This document shows, piece by piece, positions 35,174 through 47,075 of a stretch of DNA of 64,000 bases. The stretch comes from Mangifera indica (Eukaryota > Streptophyta > Magnoliopsida > Sapindales > Anacardiaceae): assembly GCF_011075055.1 (NCBI RefSeq), contig NC_058151.1:5908251-5972250 (forward strand), given 5' to 3'. Made by a program: the position numbers and the translations under genes. Position 1 is the first letter of the stretch; every line of letters starts with the position of its first letter. The notes below the pieces were generated by a model. That model did not search any database. It worked only from the letters and a program-made list of their open reading frames with translations, and was not told where the DNA came from.

Positions 35174-36846
35174 ATATACCTCTTGTGGGTTTTTTTTTTT
35201 TTTGTCTATTCTTCATTTGAAAGGATATAACTTAAATGAGCAACACTATATCCACAAAATATTGTGCATAGATAATAACATATCATCATACTATTGGATG
35301 ATTTTGTATTAGAGATAAAACAAGATCCAATGACATAATGACATATTATCGTTTATGCATAAGTTTGTATTGAAAGTTAATTATGAACTTAAATATATTA
35401 ATAGATTTTAACAACAATTTGATTTTTATCCAATTTTGCATTCATTATTCTTCATTCTTGAAGAAAAAGGGATAGATTACCATACAAGAGATGAATGAAC
35501 AAATAAGCAATCAAGAATATGAAAAAAATTGAACACTTCACTTGTATTGGATGCTCTTTTAATTTCTACTCCTATTGGGCATCATCCAGAAGCAAAGACA
35601 CAACATCCTTGGGAGCCACGATATCTTCCTAGACATGGCCACCTATCATGACAAGTTGTTGCACAATATTCTTCTGGTTTGCTCTTTGCAGAATCTTCTC
35701 TTCAACAATCTCTTTCCAAATAAGGCAATAGACAATAACCTAAAAAGAAAATACGTACAAATTTCAAGTTAAGAAACTCACATATATTTTTCAAAACATG
35801 ATTTAAAAAACCACTCCTGCCCAACAGATTGTACAAGAAATAAATTATATTCCTCTAACATAGCAAATAAAAAAGAAAGAAAGCAAAGCTTATAAGAGTA
35901 ATGTATAAAAGACTTCATAATTAAACTGCAAACATAAAGAAGTCTTATATGCAAAGATTCTTCACATACATAGAAATTTTAAAGACCAAACTTGGCTATT
36001 TATGAGAAAATTCACATGCCAAAGCCTTTGTTAACAAGAAGAGAAAAGATCCAAGAAAGAATGCAACATAGATAACAAAAATGTATTAGATTCATAATAA
36101 CAAAAGGGATAAATTTTGTTTACCCTTTAAGCCCAATCATAAAAAGGGAGGAGCCTTATATATAGGATTCTCCATAAACATAACATTTCATGGCTATACT
36201 AGTAAGTCACTAAACCATTCTCATGCCACTAGATTCATCAATAGAAAGAAAAAAGAATCAAGGAGGAACTAATATCCTTAGTCTAACCAAACCAATGAGC
36301 CCTATCCATAGCTTGTAAATCCAAAGTTGGATTCCAATCACTTTCATAAAATATGACAACATCAACAACAGTCAAGTTAAGACCCAATCCAGTAACTCTA
36401 GTCTCAACAAGAAAACAAAGATATCACTCTTGCAACCAAGAAGACAAAAGAACTTATTATAATAGCATAGTAGAAAAAGTTTTTAACATAACTATCATAT
36501 GTAACAATGTCTCTGCTTGTGCTGGAAGCCTTTGACCATATCTCATCGATCCATAATAGTTGATGAACCATCAAGTCTAAGATACCTATATTTCCTATAG
36601 TTCATATAATCTTACAAACTATGAATAAGTCAATGTTAGAAACTTCCTAATATGGGCTAACATTGGTTTTTTTTTTTTGGTTTAATAAAACTAGGTAATT
36701 GAATAGTCCAATGCCAGTTTATAAATGGATTTGAGTGATCAATAAAAATAAGTCTAATATACTTAAAGTTTATAATCTGGGTAAAAAACATAAGTGTGCA
36801 TCTTGATATTTATTAGACTCTTGATAGAAAGGTCAATTAGATAACT

Positions 36847-37131
36847 ATATATGGGCTAGGTGCTTATTCCAAAACCTGATATAGTATAACTGCGATATAG
36901 TTTGCGTCATTAAAAGTTGTCGTTTTGAAAGTTTTTTGGAATGGAAGACCAAATCTTGTTGAGAGATAATCTCAATAGATAATCTCGACAACTTTATGAA
37001 TTCAAATTGCATGTCAATCCAAATATTCTTATAACCCTAAAGTATTTAATTTAGTATTCTATATCATATACGTAGATCCTACGGATTTAGTATTTATTTA
37101 TTTATTTAGTTTATATAAAATAAATCTTACA
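36847..37131 (+). repeat. 5' LTR of copia copy C
   Basis: The end is fixed by the primer-binding site just after CTTACA. The start (TATATGGGCTAGG) is inferred from similarity to the LTR starts of the related elements and is uncertain. A shared word TATAACTGC occurs at the same relative place as in the 56-kb LTR. Confidence 0.5.
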
Positions 37132-37133
37132 AA

Positions 37134-37145
37134 TGGTATCAAAGT
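37134..37145 (+). promoter_or_regulatory. tRNA primer-binding site, copia copy C
   Basis: TGGTATCAAAGT, one or two mismatches from the initiator-Met site TGGTATCAGAGC, two bases after the LTR end. Confidence 0.75.
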
Positions 37146-37399
37146 GAAACGCAAGAGGTTATAGAATCTAAATTTTGGAATTGAAATTAGGGTTTTTGAT
37201 TGATGAATCAGATATTGATATGGAATTATAAAATTATAGATTGTAAATCCTTAGTATAGTATTTTAGATGTTGAATTTCAAAACAACCATGAAAACTTCC
37301 ACATTAGATATAGTTATTCAATCAAAAATCGACCTAAAACATTGATGCATGCAAGTACCATCTTTACAAATTTGGCAATAAAAAGTAAGGTTGTCAAGC

Positions 37400-38480
37400 C
37401 ATTGAGCTCACCCTCTTCTTGGTCGACCGATAATAATTGTACACTTTATTAAGCTTTGGAAGGCCACCAATAGTGACCAAAATAGTCGTGATTTGTGACA
37501 TTGTTCTACCGTAATTTTTGACAAAATCTAACGACTTAATCGGTCAAAAATCAATATTAATTGGTTTCCGTTTCATTCCCCTTTTCACTGACCCTGATTG
37601 GATGATTGAAAATCAGGAATTTATGTTATTGGCACCTTAAAATTGAATCTAGGGTTTTTTTTCAGATTGTGGGTCAATAATGGGTTAGGAAAACCCGATT
37701 AACTATCATAAAGCTACACCTAATATTTTGACCCAAATTCAAATAAAGGTCACTTTGGGTAACATTAATCCATCGAACCAAACCTACCCTAAACCAGCAT
37801 GCATGAGTCTAATATGTAAAGCATGTGAATAACACATTCTAATAGGCAACTGTGTGATATAGCGGTGCATGCAAAATTGTTTTTATGGGTGCTAACATGT
37901 AGGACTTTTGGGTGCTTATGCTAGTGAGTAAGGACTTTTGGGTGCATGTGCAAAACATGTAAAACATCCCTTTAGGTGTGTGAAAGTGCATGTGACGAGT
38001 AGGAGGTGCATGTACGCAATGATCATGATTGGACACACATGATGATGTGTGTGAATCTTCAATCGGTATATGAGGTGCATAAACATATGCCACCGATGCA
38101 TAAATAGGTGTTAACAACCTTTGGAGGTGCATATAGTAGAATCTTCTAGAAGTGTTTCAATGAATGTAAATAGTAAATGTATTGAGCGGTTTCATGTAAT
38201 AGTGTGTGATCAATTCCAATAGTGTGTATGAAAAGTTTTCTAAGGTGCATGTGAGGGCATAAAAGTTCATTTAGGCACATATTTGTGAGGCATAAAGGTT
38301 CATTTAGGCATATATTGGTGTGTGAAGGTATTTAGAAAGTGCGCATGAGTGTATCAACCATTTATAATGGTGTAAGGCAACACGTAAAGCACGTTAAGGA
38401 CACGTGACAATTCTAAGGCATGTAAAAGGCAAGCAATAACTATGAATGTATGTGAATGGCTTGTGCTGGCATATAAAGGC
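37400..38480 (+). other. Motif-rich leader of copia copy C
   Basis: Downstream of the primer site, GGTCAA/TTGACC-like words (37500-37770) are followed by many GTGCATGTG, GCATGTGA, CACGTAAAGCACG and ACACGTG words (37850-38480). The two open frames on the - strand here (37839-38132, 37916-38101) are artefacts of this repetition. Confidence 0.65.
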
Positions 38481-38668
38481 ATATATGGCGCTTGTAGGTC
38501 TCCACTGAAGGTGAATTTAATTTTTAAATTAAATATTGTATCATAAATTTCTTTCCTCTTATAAGGATTGATATATTTTAGTATAATATCAACTCTGTCA
38601 TCTGTGGTTAAGTTACCATGTTAGATCAAGATAATTGTTCACTGAATTAAATGCAACAATTTTAAGGA

Positions 38669-39640
38669 AGATTGTTAGAGACAATAAAGTATCGTATCTA
38701 ATGAAATCTTGATTAAGGTAATAGTATATAGTATCATTGGAATAATTTTGTGAGTTTTCATGATGTCAATCACCAAAGCGAAACATTATTGAAGTTTATA
38801 AAATTTTTGCATTCAATAATGATACATTATTAGGCATTTAATGCATCAGATTAATTTTGGAAATGCACTGGTTGTGGAGAATTCAATACACCCAAAGGTG
38901 GTTGGGCTTATTCAATTGATATGTGCTTTCTTATTAAATAGAGGATGAACAATGGCCTAAGAAGTTGTATTTGCCCAGAGGTGATATTTCTTTCAAAAAC
39001 TATATGTTCTAAAGGTCCTCATATATAACCATGCATTTGGGATCTTAATAGCATGTCATTTTTTTGTCCAAAGGTAATTTAATGATGATACACCAAGAAT
39101 TCCTATAAGGTGTGGTTTATACGATTTTAAAGATACTTTGATTATTGACTAATACAAATTTTTTTAATATTTAGTTAAGATTGTCAGAGATAATTCGGTG
39201 TTGTATCTAATAAAATCTTAATTTTGGCAATATTATTTAGTCTTAATAGAAATTATTGTAAGTTGTTCGAATGTTTAATAATAAAAGCGGTGCATTCATT
39301 GAAGCTTGTGATATTTCTATATTTGGTAAAGAGATATTCTTCGATTTGATACATATAATTTCTTGCCCAAAGATGGTTATTGTATGAGTTAAAATTGATG
39401 GTTACATGAAGTGATTGTTAAAATTTCAATTCACCCAAAAATGGTTATGATTTTTAATTCACATATGTTTATCCTCCTAGTGTGAAAGAGAGTAATGACT
39501 TAGGGGGTTTTTTTGCCCAAAGGTGATATATTTTCCAAAAGTTATATATTTTTCTTATTTGTAACCTTATGTGTAAGAGTCCTAATTGTATGTCATATTT
39601 TCGATCCAAAGGTGGTTATATGATAATGTGTTTGGATCCC
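38669..39640 (+). repeat. Diverged tandem duplication of about 0.5 kb
   Basis: GATTGTTAGAGACAATAAAG (38669) recurs as GATTGTCAGAGATAATTCGG (39180), each followed by gtatctaatRaaatctt. CCCARAGGTGATAT at about 38975 recurs at about 39516. The words CCAAAGGTG / CCAAAAATGG occur seven times in the interval. The copies are well diverged. Confidence 0.6.
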
Positions 39641-40904
39641 TTGTGGGTAATAGCTTATAAGGTTTTGATGCTATTTATTACCGATGATTTTGTTTATTGC
39701 ATCCCATTCTTAATAGACTTTATTATTATGAACAATAATAAAAATGTCACAATAAAGGTCCTGACTGACTCTAACTTTAATAGTTAGAGGTAAATATTAA
39801 ATTTTCACTATCGATTAAGGATATATTTGGCCCAACGAGTTGATGAACCACCCAAGCCCAAAAATAACAACTTAGTTGAATAAAAAGACTTTTATGTTGA
39901 GTGAGAAATCTATAAGGTCAAAGGTTGTTTGCCATAAAGAGTCTATTATCGATTACCTTATTGGAGGTCTACCTTAAACTGAAAGTGTTAAGAGGGTTAT
40001 TATAAAAATTAGTCAGACATGTGAAAATATTAGAGTTTCTGGTTTAGTACATGATATGACTTGAACAATGTATAATAGTCTTAAAGGAGATAAACAATAA
40101 GAGGTTTTTAGTTAGAGATTAAAAGTTACCATAAGACTCATTTGACTTTAATCAAATCAAGACTAATATATGGTTTAAAATCAAATATGAAATATTGTTA
40201 ATCTAATTTATAAATGTTATTAAATAAAAAAGCAGAAAAAGGATAAGTCTCTTATAATAGATTTAGTTGCCCAAATATAAGGGAAAAGCAATAATAATAA
40301 TTACTAGTCTTGTTGCCTAAATAAAGTTAAAGTTTTGGATGTGAGATTGGTTAATAAATGAAGGTTAGGAAAGTGGAAGCCCACATTTAAGATTGGAAAT
40401 TGTCTAGACATTTAGGTTAGCAATATGAGCATATTAAATATTTTGCCAAAATTTTAAGATTATGGGACTCTAAAATGGTGTAGTTGTAAAATTCAGTTAT
40501 AGTCTCAAAGCCATGATGAGAAGTAAACATTATGGAGTATTTATGGGGTAAAGTTGTCAATCTGACATATTAGTTTTTTAATGAATTTCTTTGTAAATCT
40601 ATGCCAAAGAATTATTTTGAGTTTTGCACATGAAGAAAACCTAGCCTGAAGTTTTGATTGAGATGCAGACAGCCAACTTAAATAAACATTTTGTTTCTTG
40701 TTGAGAAGAGACTAAAACCAAGATTAATTGTTTACAACATCATTAGTACATTAAGTATTCTAAATGATATGATAAACATTGCCCTTTTAAAGGAACTAAA
40801 ATAATTGGCTCTTATATTGTAAGGTTCTTGGGCCTTGAGATTTTTGAAAGTGATACTCTTAGGCTTCTAAAGAAAGTAAATAAATCCGTCTAATTCTTAA
40901 AATA
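39641..40904 (+). other. Unassigned sequence inside copia copy C
   Basis: Between the duplicated leader/gag region and the solo LTR. No domain could be read in any frame. Presumed decayed gag-pol from its position before the RT fragment. Confidence 0.4.
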
Positions 40905-43098
40905 TGTAACACTCAAAGTCTAAGGGCATTTCAATATTTTCTCTTGTATTTATTTAAGTTTAATTGTGAGTTCTTAGTAGGATGCACACTTAAGTATGCT
41001 AGTATACACGATCATGCATCGTTAACAAAAATTTGAATTTGAGATAAAATAAGGATTAGGACAAAATCAACAATTGCTTTGGTTGTATAATGTCATACAC
41101 ACCCATGTATAAGAGGTACACACTCGTATATTGTGTTTGGTAGTGAAAATAAAAAGAGCATTTAACCTAATGTTTGGGTTATTTCTCAAACTGTAAAACA
41201 CATAAAGAGTAAAGAGAATTGAAAGCTCCAATCATCAAAGGGAGGCTATTGATTGCTTGAAAACCATAGCCACTTGAAGCTTAGCATTCTTCGAAGGTAA
41301 GTAAGTATGGTGACCCTTGGTTTATTGAGTTCAATGAATTCTATGTGATTCTTGACCTGTAAAAATGTGATTGTGAATAATATGGGTGTTTTATAATATG
41401 TATGTTGGATATGCTATGCAAATAATGTTCAAAGAGCGAATTACGGATATGTGAGTTGTGTTATGATTCTATAAAGCAAAGAACTTGACAAACCATGATG
41501 TTATGCCTTATGATTTAAGAGATTGTTATATATATACATACTTGATTGAAGAAAATGTATCTAGGATGTTTAGAAACATGATAAGAATGGTTGTGATGAA
41601 TTGGGTTATTGAAGTTTGGTTGGAATACATAGAAACCAGTAGGGTGTGATTTCCAGATTGTGTAAGGTAGCCTATAACTCGTGTATCTTTTACATGAAAA
41701 TGAAAATACAACTTACAACATATTCGTCTTACAAAGAGGCATGCACAATCATGTAGTATGAGACGTATGCTCGTGTATGGCTTTCTAAAAATAGTCATTG
41801 TGTTAAAAGATTAACACACTTGTGTATTGTGCTAGTAGGCACATAAAGGGTAGCTAGCACAACACACTCGTGTATGTATAATTAGAGGAATACGAGAGGT
41901 GTAACTTCCATACACACTTGTATAGGTACTAAGAAATTGAAAATACCATTTTACCCCTAGATTAAATGCAAGAAGGGGGAAGAGGAAATAAAGAGAATAA
42001 AAAACCTTAACAAGATAAGATAAGATAGTTAAACATAGAAGAAGTGTTTGACTATGTGGAAGACGACATAAACCTTGACCAAGTAGGATCTAAACCAAAA
42101 ATCAAGAAAGTTAAGGAAAGTGGTACATAATGAGATAGCCACCAATTGTGTGCGTAAGTTGCATGATATGTGAAAGAATTAAGGCTATATGATAGATAGA
42201 TATCTATAAGATGCATCATGCACTCAACACCACAACACATTAGTTATACAGTTCAGTTAAGTTCAAATGTGCATAGTAAAGGACTATGGCTTTTTAATTA
42301 ATTTCTCACGTGGTTAGTGGGATGCATCACATATGTACTCATGGTAAAGGCCATCCGAGGATACTTTTTCAGTTAGTAGTCCCCATAGCTATGCATATAT
42401 GGTAAGGAAGGGATTACAGTTGGTTTTCTTAAGTGACTAAGGTATCAAAATTAGCTAGCCTAATATGTCATATGGCATGTGCACAAAGCACAATAGTTAG
42501 TAAACACGCAAGGTGTTATTTGCTTTCACTAGGCATCAAATATGTTGAGATTAGCATATGCCTTAGTAGTCTTTATGAATGTCGTATGTATACGGCACGG
42601 GGGTGCTAAAATGTGACTACATCAATATTTATTAGCAGAGCACCTGTTTTAGTTGTATGTTTTTTATAGGGTGTTGAAAAGTCACGTACTTCTAGAGTGT
42701 ATTTCACTCATGTATTACTTTACTTTGGTTTTATAGGAAGAGGTGAATAGTAAGACATGCGAGAAGCCAATAGTCCAGTTAAGCGATTGCATGAGGGTAA
42801 GGGGCAAAACAATCATTTTCTTTTATTTGATATTTATGTACTATGATATTTCTGTTGACATCATATAAATGATTTATGCACAAATTTTATAAGGATTAAG
42901 TTATCAAACACTTGAGTTATGATTTTAATAAATTAAGGTATTTTAGTTAATTTTAACTTACATTTCTTGCATTCATTTAAGTTAAAGTATTCAATATCAT
43001 GTTTTTAATTCCACTATTTATAATTAAGAGGTTAAATAATGCACATCTCTTCAGGTCATATTCCGTGTAGAGGTATGTTCTTAAGGATGGGTGTTGCA
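40905..43098 (+). repeat. Solo Ty3/gypsy-type LTR, 2.2 kb
   Basis: Starts TGTAACAC and ends GTGTTGCA, inverted terminal 8-mers with one mismatch. Flanked by AAATA (40900-40904) and AAATG (43099-43103), a 5-bp target duplication with one mismatch. The end segment (TTCCGTGTAGAGG...GGATGGGTGTTGCA) is typical of gypsy LTRs. The copia RT resumes to the right, so this is an insertion reduced to a single LTR by recombination. Confidence 0.75.
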
Positions 43099-43494
43099 AA
43101 ATGTTTACAAGGTATGAAAGTGTCATGACTAAAATAATAGTGGGACTTAATAAGATTTACAAAGACCTATGAAATCTGAGATCACTTTAGAGGATGTTCC
43201 TACTAAAAAACTGGTATCTAATCTCATAATAGATGAGTCAAATACGATTGATGTAGTTGTGAAAACCTTCATGAGAAAGTCTATTATAAAAAGATGATTT
43301 GCTATCATTAAGTTTTATTATATATATTTTAGTAAGGGAGATTATGTAATTAGTCAAACTTTTGAAAGCCATCATGAATTATCAATCTGACAAGTATATT
43401 ATAGCCATGTGATAAAAGATAAAGCTTATAATTGATAATAAAGTATAAGAACCCATGTAACAATCTAATGACATTAGTAGCTCATTTGGATTAG

Positions 43495-44005
43495 AGCTAT
43501 GCTAGATGGATGTTAAAATTGTCTTTCTAAATGAAGTCTTAGTAAAGAAATCTATGTGGTGTAATCAATTTTATCAAAAGCATAAGGAGCGAAGCTTTTA
43601 GTATACAATCTAAAGAAATCAATCTATAGTTGAAATAAACTTCTTGATACTGGTGTCTCAATTTTAATGAAATTTAAATTTCACATGACTTCATAAGGAA
43701 TAAATTGGACTAATATAGGTATATGGAGATTAGTTGGAGCAAGTTTTCCTTTATGTCATGGTTCAATATATTGGTAGTAGTGATATCAACTTGTTTCATT
43801 AGATCAAACTAATTTTATCCAAGACATTTTGATATGAAAAATCTATGAAATGCATCAGTTGTTCTTGGTATTGAGATTTACTATGAAAGGACTCATGGAC
43901 CTAGTGACTTGTCTTAAATGCATACTTGAAGCGTGTACTTATAAAGCCCAACATGCAAAATTGCAAGACAAGTTGTTTGCCTGTTGTAAAAGGAGATTGT
44001 TACAT
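43495..44005 (+). pseudogene. Copia reverse transcriptase remnant, copy C
   Basis: Frames read MDVKIVFLNEVLVKKSMWC (family MDVKTAFLNG), FDMKNL, then NASVVLGIEIYYERTHGPSD and NMQNCK, the order seen in copia RT downstream of the catalytic motif. Stops and frameshifts interrupt it. Confidence 0.75.
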
Positions 44006-44006
44006 T

Positions 44007-47000
44007 ACTAAAACTACTCAAACTAAATATGTAACTATAAATGAAATCATAAAAAAAAAAAACACCACTATTGGGATTCTATAATAAAGGACTTCTAAGC
44101 TTTAAGTTCACCAATAATCCCTGTACAAATTTATAGATTAGAAAAAGTTGTTAAAGTAATCGTGATGTGATGTCAGTTGGATATCATATATTAACCTAAT
44201 TCCCCTTACGAGGCTGACTAAATATGTAGATATTAAACGAGTCTTTACTTTTATGATTACTCAAATGATAACTACTTATTATGTTTTGTGCCTCCAATTA
44301 CTTTGTAAGGAATTGATCTATCTTTAGTATCTATTTTTTAGGTTCAATGAATGCATGCACTAATTTAATATCTACCCTTTGATAGAATGTAGGTGGTGAC
44401 TTTTTCAAAGCTTTCACTGAGAACTACTTGGAGGAAGAGGGAGAGTGTGCATATGTTTGTCACTAATGAGTGAAGCGACTTTATTTATGTCCTTCTCCTT
44501 ATCGCACTAAGAACGTTGCATTCTTTTTCTATTTCTCTGTGATACTAAATCTGCTCCTTTCCTGACCCTTGATGTTGATAATTGCGGATTTCTTTCCTAT
44601 TCCTTGCTTGTGTATCTACCTGTTTCTAATACGATCAAGATACTTTTGTGAATTCTTTCATTTTTTTCCTCATTTTTTCTATAACTTTTCCCTATTTTAT
44701 GTTTTATTTGCCTGCAAACAAAAACAAAATCAATAAATAAAATATCTAGGAGTATTATTATTTAATCAAAACTTTAAACTAATTTATTACTAAAATGCAG
44801 ATTTTTATGTCTTTAGACATTGTATATAGGCATATATTCAGGATACAACAAATGCCCCCAAACTTGAATATTTGCTTGTCATCAAGCAAATTAAAAATTG
44901 AAACACGAGGAGAAAATGTAAACTCTTTGGCTTTAAATTCAACTTGAATAAATTTCAAAATAAGTTTGATTGATTTAAATTCAACTCAAAAATTATTTTT
45001 AATTCTTATATTTTAAAATTTTTACTAAATCTCATCATTTATATATTTATTAATTATTTTTATATTTGAAGTAAATAAATAAAAATTTAAAACTTTTAAA
45101 GGTTTGTTTATATTACTAAAACTACACAAACTAAAACTACTCAAACTAAATATGCAACTATAAATGAATATGCAACTCCATTAGTCTTAACACAAAAATA
45201 GTTGAATTACATCTCCCTTCTATAAACACAAGATTAAAATGTATTGTATTAATTTTATTCAATTATTTTATTACTAAATTATATAGTTTAATGTGATTTA
45301 AGACATTGAATAAAACATAACTGATTTTTGCTATCCTTGATGTTTCAAAAATTTCCAGAATATCAACCTTCGATTAAGTTTTGTAACTTCTGTTACAACT
45401 TCCATCATACCATAAAATGTTAAGTGACCTTCGTAACCCTAAGATTTTTTTTTCATTGTATCTATCTTACTACCTAACCTTAGGAGTTGACTTCGAATTT
45501 CTTTTTCTTTTTAAGCTTCTTATTATTCCTCTCTTCTTTCGTTTAGCCTAGTTACTCTTACACAAAGATAGAGTTAGCAATAAAATTGAGTTGATTAATG
45601 ATTAGTTTGAATTCTATTTAATTAACCTTAGATAAATTTCAAAATAAGTTTGATTGATTTAAATTCCACTCAAAAATTATTTTTAATTCTTATATTTTAA
45701 AATTATTACTAAATCTCATCATTTATATATTTATCAATTATTTTTATATTTAAAGCAAATAAATAAAAATTTAGAAGTGTTAATATAAAATTTAAAACTT
45801 TTAAAGGTTTGTTTATATTGCTAAAACTACTCAAACTAAATATGCAACTATAAATGAAATCATAAAAAAAAAAACACCATTACTGGGATTCGTATAATAA
45901 AAGACTTCTAAAACTTCAAGTTCACCAATAATCCCTATACAAATATGTAGATTAGAAAAAATTGTTAAAGTAATCGTTATGTGATGCCGGTTGAATATCC
46001 TATATTAACCTAATTCCCCTTACGAGGCTGACTAAACATATAGATATTAAACGAGTCTCTACTTTTATGATTACTCAAATGATAACTACTTATTATGTTT
46101 TGTACCTCCAATTACACTGTAAGGAATTGATCTATCTTTAATATCTATTTTTTAGGTTCAATGAATGCATGCACTAACCTAATATCTACCCTTCGATAGT
46201 CCGCATGAGTCTAGTAACATGTGCAAAAATGAACTCTTATCTTCATCACAAGCAAAAAATAACCATTCATTGAATCAAAACATAACAATTTATAATAATA
46301 TAAAATAATGTACTATAAACTATGGGGACTTATAAAATTCCCTTTAGTTCATAAAATAAAAGAGAATTAGCCACTCATACTAAAAACAGACATGTAATAG
46401 TAGTCATGTCGAAATATTGTACTCAAGGTAAATAGATGAAAAGATTGAATATAGATGTGTATACATGCTCTGAGTGTTTGGTTTTTGTATTTGCCGACTA
46501 TCATATGATGAAGCTAGTACTCTTGATGGCTCATAGAATGTAGGTGGTGACTTGTTCAAAGCTTTCACTGAGAACTACTTAGGGGAAAATGGAGAGTGTG
46601 CATATGTCTGTCACTAATGAGTGAAGTGACTTTGTTTATGTCCTTCTCCTTATCGTACTAGGAATGTTGCATTCTTTTCCTAATTCTCTGTGGCACTAAA
46701 TATGCTCCTTTCCTGACCCTTAAAGTCGATAATTGTGGATTTCTTTCCTATTCCTTGCTTGTGTATCTACCTGTTTCTAGTACGATCAAGATACTTTTGT
46801 GAATTCTTTCATTTTTTCTGCAATTCTTCCCTATTTTCTGTTTTATTTTCCTGCAAACAAAAACAAAATCAATAAATAAAATATCTAGGAGTATTATTAT
46901 TATTTAATCAAAACTTTAAACTAATTTATTACTAAAATGCAGATTTTTATGTCTTTAGACATTGTATATAGGCATATATTCTGGATATAACAAATTCCCC

Positions 47001-47075
47001 CGAACTTGAAAATTTGCTTGTCATCAAGCAAATTAAAAATTGAAACACGAGGAGAAAATGTAAACTCTATGGCTT
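44007..47075. repeat. Duplicated block of retroelement-like sequence
   Basis: Unit A1 (44007-44935) recurs as A2 (45825-47075), and a flanking segment X1 (44936-45170) recurs as X2 (45636-45870). The order is A1-X1-unique-X2-A2, with the same orientation throughout. A2 has an extra 335-340 bp (about 46196-46535). The text near 44870 and 46995 (CCCCCRAACTTGAA, TTGCTTGTCATCAAGCAA) resembles the long non-coding 3' region of Athila-like elements. No protein was recognised. Confidence 0.75.

Larger units (their letters stand above)
32749..36610 (-). pseudogene. INO80: INO80 chromatin-remodelling ATPase, broken C-terminal fragment
   Basis: Unprocessed fragment, exons read leftward. 36610-36516 has MNYRKYRYLRLDGSSTIMDR. 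36428-36274 has [31 protein letters not shown] and TKD, i.e. Snf2 helicase motifs V-VI. 35739-35542 has WKEIVEEKILQRANQKNIVQ, QLVMIGG and DVVSLLLDDAQ. 35217-35174 has NRQKKKKPTRGI. 32810-32749 has LDVEGDASWED. These follow the INO80 order, and the intervening introns (87, 534 and about 324 bp) are retained, so this is not a retrocopy. Breaks are stops (the R of MDRRD, HRLGQ and DAQLE), a frameshift in FLLSTRAGG, eroded splice sites, and a retrotransposon (32811-35173) within the last exon. INO80 normally slides nucleosomes and exchanges H2A.Z in the nucleus. Upstream exons are absent; a copia LTR begins 237 bp beyond. Confidence 0.88.
36847..44005 (+). mobile_element. Decayed Ty1/copia element (copy C), truncated, interrupted by a solo LTR
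   Basis: A short 5' LTR (about 36847-37131) and primer-binding site are followed by a leader with repeated motifs (37400-38480), a region with an internal duplication (38.7-39.6 kb), decayed sequence to 40904, a 2.2-kb solo LTR, and then copia RT (about 43495-44005). No 3' LTR is seen; the relic stops where the repeated block at 44 kb begins. By leader content and LTR fragments it is related to the elements at 5-10 and 56-63 kb, but more distantly. Confidence 0.65.

Noticed and set aside
37839..38132. Cys/His-rich 97-codon - strand frame
   Set aside because: Its His, Cys and Thr residues are by-products of repeated GCATGTG/CACGTG words in the leader of a + strand copia element.
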